NCBI GenBank assembly: GCA_934617135.1 | Contig: CAKTUC010000054.1 | Span: 1-9,062, forward strand | Direction of reading: 5' to 3' | DNA length: 9,062 bases | Source of the DNA: an uncultured Collinsella sp. | Lineage (GTDB): Bacteria > Actinomycetota > Coriobacteriia > Coriobacteriales > Coriobacteriaceae | In this document: positions 5,471 through 9,062 of the stretch, in pieces | How positions within the stretch are numbered: position 1 is the stretch's first letter | Layout of the letters: each line of letters begins with the position of its first letter | The notes under the pieces: generated by a model | What the model saw: only the letters and a program-made list of their open reading frames with translations | Databases searched by the model: none | Told to the model about the DNA's origin: nothing | Translations under genes and position numbers: made by a program

Positions 5471-6694
5471 ATGGGACGTTTTACCAATCCTCGCGATCTG
5501 TACTTTGGTGAGGGCGCTCGCCACGAGGTGAAGAACCTCAAGGGCAAGAAGGCCATCATCGTTTCTGGTGGCAGCTCTATGCGTCGCGGCGGGTTCTTGC
5601 AGGACGTTGAGGCCGACCTTAAGGAAGGCGGTTTCGAGGTCAAGCTGTTCGAGGGCGTCGAGTCCGATCCGTCCATCGAGACGGTCATGAAGGGCGCCGA
5701 GGCCATGCGCGAGTTCGAGCCCGACTGGATTATCGCCATCGGCGGCGGCTCGCCCATCGATGCCGCTAAGGCCATGTGGGTCTTCTACGAGTATCCCGAG
5801 GAGTCCTTCGATAACATCATCCAGCCGTTTAGCTTCCCCGAGCTGCGTCAGAAGGCTCACTTCTGTGCCATTTCCTCCACCTCCGGTACCGCTACCGAGG
5901 TCACTGCCTTCTCCGTCATCACCGACTACGCCAAGGGCATCAAGTACCCGCTGGCCGACTTCAACATCACCCCTGATGTCGCCATCGTTGACCCCGAGCT
6001 CACCTACACCATGCCCGCCAAGCTGTGCGCTCACACCGGCATGGACGCTCTGACCCACTGCATGGAGGCTTACGTTTCCACCTTCGCCTCTATGTTCACC
6101 GATGCCAACGCCCTGCACGGCATCCGCGAGATCGTCGAGTGGCTGCCCAAGTCCTATGCTGGCGACCATGAGGCCCGTCAGCACATGCACGAGGCTCAGT
6201 GCATCGCCGGCATCGCCTTCTCCTCGGGCCTGCTGGGCATCGTTCACTCCATGGCTCACAAGACCGGTGCAGCCTTTGAGAACGGCCACATCATCCACGG
6301 TGCTGCTAACGCCATGTACCTGGGCAAGGTCATCCAGTGGAACTCCAAGGATCCGCGCGCTGCCGAGCGTTACGCTTACGTGGCCAAGGAGATCCTGCAC
6401 CTTCCCGGCGAGACCAACGAGGAGCTCATCGCTGCGCTCGTCCAGAAGATCCGCGACCTCAACGACCAGCTCAACATTCCGCAGTCCATCAAGGATTACG
6501 CGAATGGTGGCGTGAAGGTCGACGCCGAGAACCCGCAGATGGTTTCCGAGGAGGAGTTCCTCGCCAAGCTGCCCGAGATCGCCGCGAACGCCGAGACCGA
6601 CGCCTGCACGCCGGAGAACCCGCGTGAGACCAAGGCTGCCGACTTCGAGAAGATCCTCAAGGCCTGCTACTACGACACCGACATCGATTTCTAA
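5471..6694 (+). CDS. Iron-containing alcohol dehydrogenase, probably NADPH-dependent
   Basis: This 407-residue group III (Fe-type) alcohol dehydrogenase reduces aldehydes to alcohols to dispose of reducing power in fermentation, in the cytoplasm. GGGSPIDAAKAMW (91-103) is the cofactor motif. Metal ligands are Asp192 and His196 (GMDALTHCMEAY), His263 (HSMAHKTG) and His276 (HGAANA). SGGSSMRRGG (32-41) resembles the NADPH-type YqhD/BdhA pattern rather than the Asp seen in NAD-type FucO; this is inference. Butanol dehydrogenase or a general aldehyde reductase are both possible. The start is fixed by AGGAGG (5459-5464) six bases upstream; an in-frame extension to 5351 has no such site and crosses leader hairpins. 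Codon use is strongly biased (nearly all Lys AAG, Ile mostly ATC), suggesting high expression. It has its own terminator. Confidence 0.93.
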   Translation: MGRFTNPRDLYFGEGARHEVKNLKGKKAIIVSGGSSMRRGGFLQDVEADLKEGGFEVKLFEGVESDPSIETVMKGAEAMREFEPDWIIAIGGGSPIDAAKAMWVFYEYPEESFDNIIQPFSFPELRQKAHFCAISSTSGTATEVTAFSVITDYAKGIKYPLADFNITPDVAIVDPELTYTMPAKLCAHTGMDALTHCMEAYVSTFASMFTDANALHGIREIVEWLPKSYAGDHEARQHMHEAQCIAGIAFSSGLLGIVHSMAHKTGAAFENGHIIHGAANAMYLGKVIQWNSKDPRAAERYAYVAKEILHLPGETNEELIAALVQKIRDLNDQLNIPQSIKDYANGGVKVDAENPQMVSEEEFLAKLPEIAANAETDACTPENPRETKAADFEKILKACYYDTDIDF

Positions 6695-6713
6695 TCGATT
6701 CTCACTGTCTTGC

Positions 6714-6748
6714 AAAGGGTCTCGCGCTCAATGCGCGAGGCCCTTTTT
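6714..6748 (+). terminator. Intrinsic terminator of the alcohol dehydrogenase gene
   Basis: AAA then GGGTCTCGCGC (6717-6727), loop TCAAT, GCGCGAGGCCC (6733-6743) and five T. The 11-bp stem has one G-T pair. It lies 20 bases after the stop codon and 42 bases before the next gene, so transcription of that gene needs readthrough or a nearby promoter that I cannot clearly see. Confidence 0.92.
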
Positions 6749-6789
6749 ACTTTGCACCAATCGTTGTTTGATGAAGGGTGGATTCTCGT

Positions 6790-7857
6790 ATGGCGCTTCC
6801 TATGGTTTACGGCGGTCCCGGCCGGTATGTTCAGGGGCCGGACGAACTTTCGCGTCAGGGCAGGTATTTATCATGGTTGGGCTGCGCTGCCTATGTTTTG
6901 TTTGACCAGGGCACCGAGGATCGGCTGTGCAGGCAGATCGTCGATGGATTTCTGGATGAAGATCTAAGCGAGCCGTTCTTTAAGATTTACAACGGTCCGT
7001 GTACGGAAGATGCCGTTGTCGAAATGGCCAAGGAAGCCCGGGCCGAGTATTGCGACATGGTGGTGGGCATTGGCGGCGGCAAGATGCTCGATATCGCCAA
7101 GGCAGTAGCGTTTTATGCTGAGCTGCCGTTGTGTGTATGCCCCACGGCGGCCTCAATGGATGGTCCGTGCAGCGCGATTTCGGTGCTGTATCACGAGGAT
7201 GGGTCGTTCGATCGCTATCTGATGCTCGAGAAGAATCCAGATCTGGTCGTGGTCGATACCAACGTGGTTGCTGCGGCCCCACTGCGTATGACGGTCGCCG
7301 GTATGGGCGACGCGCTGGCAACGTACTTCGAGGCGCGTTCGTGTGCCGCGGCGAGAGGTGCGAACGAGCACGGTGGCGCGCCGGGGCACTTGGCACTGGT
7401 CGTGGCACGTGCCTGCTACGACACGCTTATGGAATGCGGCGTCGCTGCCAAGCGCGATCTCAAAAAGGGGCGTACATCGCCGGCGGTTGAGCGTCTGATC
7501 GAGTGCAATATTCTGCTCTCGGGCGTCGGCTTTGAGAGCGGCGGCTTGGCGTTGGCGCATGCCATCGCCAACGGTCTGACGATTCTGCCCGAGTGCAAGG
7601 CCATGCATGGTGAAGCCGTGGCATTTGGCCTAGTGGTCCAGCTTCGTTTGGAGCGTGCACCCGAGCTTGATCAGGTGCTCGAGTTTTGCCAGCGCGTCGG
7701 TTTGCCGACGACGCTCGAGGAGCTGGGCCTTGGCGAGATTTCCGATGCCGACCTGATGAGCGTTGCGGATGCGGCCTTTAGAAACGAACGCAATATGGCC
7801 AACGAGCAGGCCAAGGTGACCAAACAAAAGCTCGTCGAGCTTATGCGCGAGGCATAG
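6790..7857 (+). CDS. gldA: Glycerol dehydrogenase (GldA family)
   Basis: This 355-residue NAD-linked enzyme interconverts glycerol and dihydroxyacetone in the cytoplasm. It matches E. coli GldA throughout: PGRYVQGPDEL near the start, GIGGGKMLDIAKA (93-105) for cofactor, PTAASMDGPCSAISVLY (118-134), the zinc ligands Asp174 (GMGDALATYFEAR), His257 (GGLALAHAIANGL) and His273 (MHGEAVAFG). It is about 12 residues shorter than the E. coli protein, mostly at the C-terminal end. I chose the ATG at 6790 because AAGGGTGG lies eight bases before it; a GTG at 6778 is in frame but lacks a ribosome site. Codon use is less biased than in the alcohol dehydrogenase before it. No dihydroxyacetone kinase genes are next to it, and no clear terminator follows. 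Confidence 0.93.
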   Translation: MALPMVYGGPGRYVQGPDELSRQGRYLSWLGCAAYVLFDQGTEDRLCRQIVDGFLDEDLSEPFFKIYNGPCTEDAVVEMAKEARAEYCDMVVGIGGGKMLDIAKAVAFYAELPLCVCPTAASMDGPCSAISVLYHEDGSFDRYLMLEKNPDLVVVDTNVVAAAPLRMTVAGMGDALATYFEARSCAAARGANEHGGAPGHLALVVARACYDTLMECGVAAKRDLKKGRTSPAVERLIECNILLSGVGFESGGLALAHAIANGLTILPECKAMHGEAVAFGLVVQLRLERAPELDQVLEFCQRVGLPTTLEELGLGEISDADLMSVADAAFRNERNMANEQAKVTKQKLVELMREA

Positions 7858-7888
7858 TTTGGCGCTTGATTGACCTTGTGCAATCGAG

Positions 7889-7916
7889 GCGGCGATAGGC
7901 CGGGGCTATTTGCCGC
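7889..7916 (+). other. Hairpin in the gldA-ferredoxin gap
   Basis: GCGGC-GATAG and CTATT-T-GCCGC form an imperfect stem around GCCGGGG. No T run follows on either strand, so it is at best a weak terminator of gldA. A smaller imperfect stem (TTGATTG with CAATCGA) lies at 7866-7887. Confidence 0.35.
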
Positions 7917-7936
7917 AAAGATGCTCCGCGTGTAAT

Positions 7937-7967
7937 TTGCCCGAGGCGTGGGCCGATAGCGTATCAT
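7937..7967 (+). promoter_or_regulatory. Possible promoter of the ferredoxin-like gene
   Basis: TTGCCC (7937-7942) and TATCAT (7962-7967) are separated by 19 bases, which is longer than ideal. The start codon follows 40 bases later. This is a weak candidate. Confidence 0.3.
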
Positions 7968-7992
7968 TATCTCTTGCTTGTTTGCACTGCTC

Positions 7993-8001
7993 AGGGAGGG
8001 G
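7993..8001 (+). promoter_or_regulatory. Ribosome site supporting a GTG start
   Basis: AGGGAGGGG stands six bases before GTG at 8008. There is no better start nearby, and the GTG opens a frame that stays open to the window edge. Confidence 0.8.
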
Positions 8002-8007
8002 CCGCGC

Positions 8008-9062
8008 GTGGCGCAGGAACACGATCTATTTGATGACATTATCGAGATCAGCAAGGGTTTCGACTTTCTTAAAAACCCGCTTGGCGGCGTGACCGATGCA
8101 CTCGATCCGTCAGCGCCGCAGTGGAATCCTGCCGACTACAAGGAACGTCCGCGCGGCAACACCATTCCGTGCTTGACCTGCAAAAACGAAAAGAGCGGCT
8201 GCACCGCGTGCATGGACGTGTGCCCGGTCAACGCTATCGAGGTCGAGGAAGATGCCATCGAGATTCTCGATACCTGCCGTAAGTGCGGTCTGTGCGCCGC
8301 TGCTTGCCCGACCGAGGCGATCATCTCTCCGCGCCTTGCACCCAAAAACGTCTACGACGACATTGTCTCGGCGGCTACGAGCCACGAGACCGCCTACGTT
8401 ACCTGCACGCGTGCCCTTAAGCGCATGCCACGCGAGAACGAGGTCGTCGTTGCCTGTGTGGGCGATATTACGGCTGAGACCTGGTTCTCGGTGCTGGCCG
8501 ACTATCCCAACGTGAGCGTGTACCTGCCGCTGGGCGTGTGCGATAAGTGCCGCAACACCGGTGGCGAGGATATTCTGGGCGAGGCCATCGCCACTGCCGA
8601 GGAGTGGGCTGGTACGGGCATGGGCCTGGAGGTCGACCCCAAGAGCCTCAAATGTCATAAGCGCCGCGAGTACGAGCGCAAGGAGTACATGGAAAAGATC
8701 GCCCGCACCACGGGCCTAACCGTGACTAAGCTCAACCCGGCGACTGCGGCACTGGCCTCGGTGACGCAGAAGTTGAAGGCCCACCGTCACCAGATTACGC
8801 AGCTTGAGCGTACGCTTAACACCATGTGCGGCACCACGACGGCCAAACGTCGCCGTACGCTTACGCACGGGCGACAGCTGGTACTCTCGACGCTGCAAAA
8901 CCATCCCGAGCTTGCCCAGAACATGCAGGTGAGCACGCCGGAGTGCGATTTTGACAAGTGCACGTCGTGCGGCGAGTGCGTCAATGTGTGCCCCACGTTT
9001 GCCTGCGATCTGGTGGGAAGCGGCCGCTTTGCACTGGAGTCCACGTATTGCCTAGGTTGCGG
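8008..9062 (+). CDS. Polyferredoxin-like iron-sulfur protein (3' end outside window)
   Basis: 351 codons are visible and the frame is still open at the edge. Cysteine motifs appear in this order. The first is C55xxC58-x6-C65xxC68xxxC72P, an unusual spacing. Next come C90xxC93xxC96xxxC100P, a regular [4Fe-4S] motif, and C318xxC321xxC324xxxC328P. A fourth motif is just beginning (C348xxC351). Between about 128 and 290 lies a domain I do not recognise, with Cys133, Cys150 (VACVGD), C178xxC181 (GVCDKCRNTGG) and Cys216, then a basic helical stretch (252-290). No signal peptide is seen, so it should be cytoplasmic. It presumably passes electrons between a reduced donor and a partner enzyme encoded downstream. 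A dehydrogenase, hydrogenase or reductase partner is all equally open. The GTG start has a strong ribosome site. Confidence 0.88.
   Translation, partial: MAQEHDLFDDIIEISKGFDFLKNPLGGVTDALDPSAPQWNPADYKERPRGNTIPCLTCKNEKSGCTACMDVCPVNAIEVEEDAIEILDTCRKCGLCAAACPTEAIISPRLAPKNVYDDIVSAATSHETAYVTCTRALKRMPRENEVVVACVGDITAETWFSVLADYPNVSVYLPLGVCDKCRNTGGEDILGEAIATAEEWAGTGMGLEVDPKSLKCHKRREYERKEYMEKIARTTGLTVTKLNPATAALASVTQKLKAHRHQITQLERTLNTMCGTTTAKRRRTLTHGRQLVLSTLQNHPELAQNMQVSTPECDFDKCTSCGECVNVCPTFACDLVGSGRFALESTYCLGC

Noticed and set aside
5360..6715. 451-residue minus-strand frame opposite the alcohol dehydrogenase
   Set aside because: The plus-strand protein carries all Fe-alcohol dehydrogenase motifs. The antisense frame is a by-product of its biased codons.
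6778..6789. GTG start of gldA at 6778
   Set aside because: It overlaps the AAGGGTGG ribosome site that fits the ATG at 6790, and the GldA family begins close to the latter.
7153..8658. Minus-strand and short plus-strand frames across gldA and the ferredoxin gene (7153-7608, 7671-8054, 7910-8092, 8110-8658)
   Set aside because: They conflict with clear GldA and [4Fe-4S] coding sequence and have no independent support.
1..9062. CRISPR array, insertion sequence or prophage
   Set aside because: No regularly spaced short repeats, transposase motifs or phage genes are seen; the only repeats are the two tRNA-linked copies and small intergenic ones.

Overview
The window looks like the chromosome of a Coriobacteriia member, most likely Collinsella or a close relative. 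This is inferred from the high GC content, the fused MurT-GatD enzyme, strong AGGAGG-type ribosome sites, GTG starts and a gut-anaerobe gene set (Fe-alcohol dehydrogenase, glycerol dehydrogenase, polyferredoxin). No 16S gene or other decisive marker is present. I see no mobile element, CRISPR array or phage gene.

Left part (1-630). Positions 1-458 are non-coding. They hold a 26-base perfect palindrome, then two direct copies, exactly 189 bases apart, of a composite block. The block consists of a T-arm-like palindrome, a leftward intrinsic terminator and the 3' end of tRNA-Glu. Only the second copy runs into a complete tRNA-Glu(UUC) (459-535, minus), which has a -10 box just upstream. A hairpin at 592-627 separates the tRNA from the next operon and probably terminates that operon.

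Middle part (629-4971, minus strand). A three-gene operon is read leftwards. Two adjacent TPR-like proteins of about 350 residues come first. They overlap as TAATG and align as diverged paralogs. They are followed, after 45 bases, by a 725-residue fusion of MurT (Mur-ligase-like) and GatD (glutamine amidotransferase). In Staphylococcus aureus and Streptococcus pneumoniae these are two separate subunits that amidate the D-glutamate of lipid II.

Divergent spacer (4972-5470). About 500 non-coding bases separate the leftward operon from the rightward genes. They contain imperfect tandem repeats, two AAACGTTT boxes, a 24-base quasi-palindrome and a 9-bp hairpin close to the alcohol dehydrogenase start. 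This is the most regulation-rich stretch of the window.

Right part (5471-9062, plus strand). An iron-containing alcohol dehydrogenase with strongly biased codons is followed by a clear terminator. Next come a GldA-type glycerol dehydrogenase and the start of a polyferredoxin-like protein that runs off the window. The enzymes suggest fermentative redox balancing (NAD(P)H disposal to alcohols, glycerol/dihydroxyacetone interconversion). The ferredoxin protein's partners lie outside the window.
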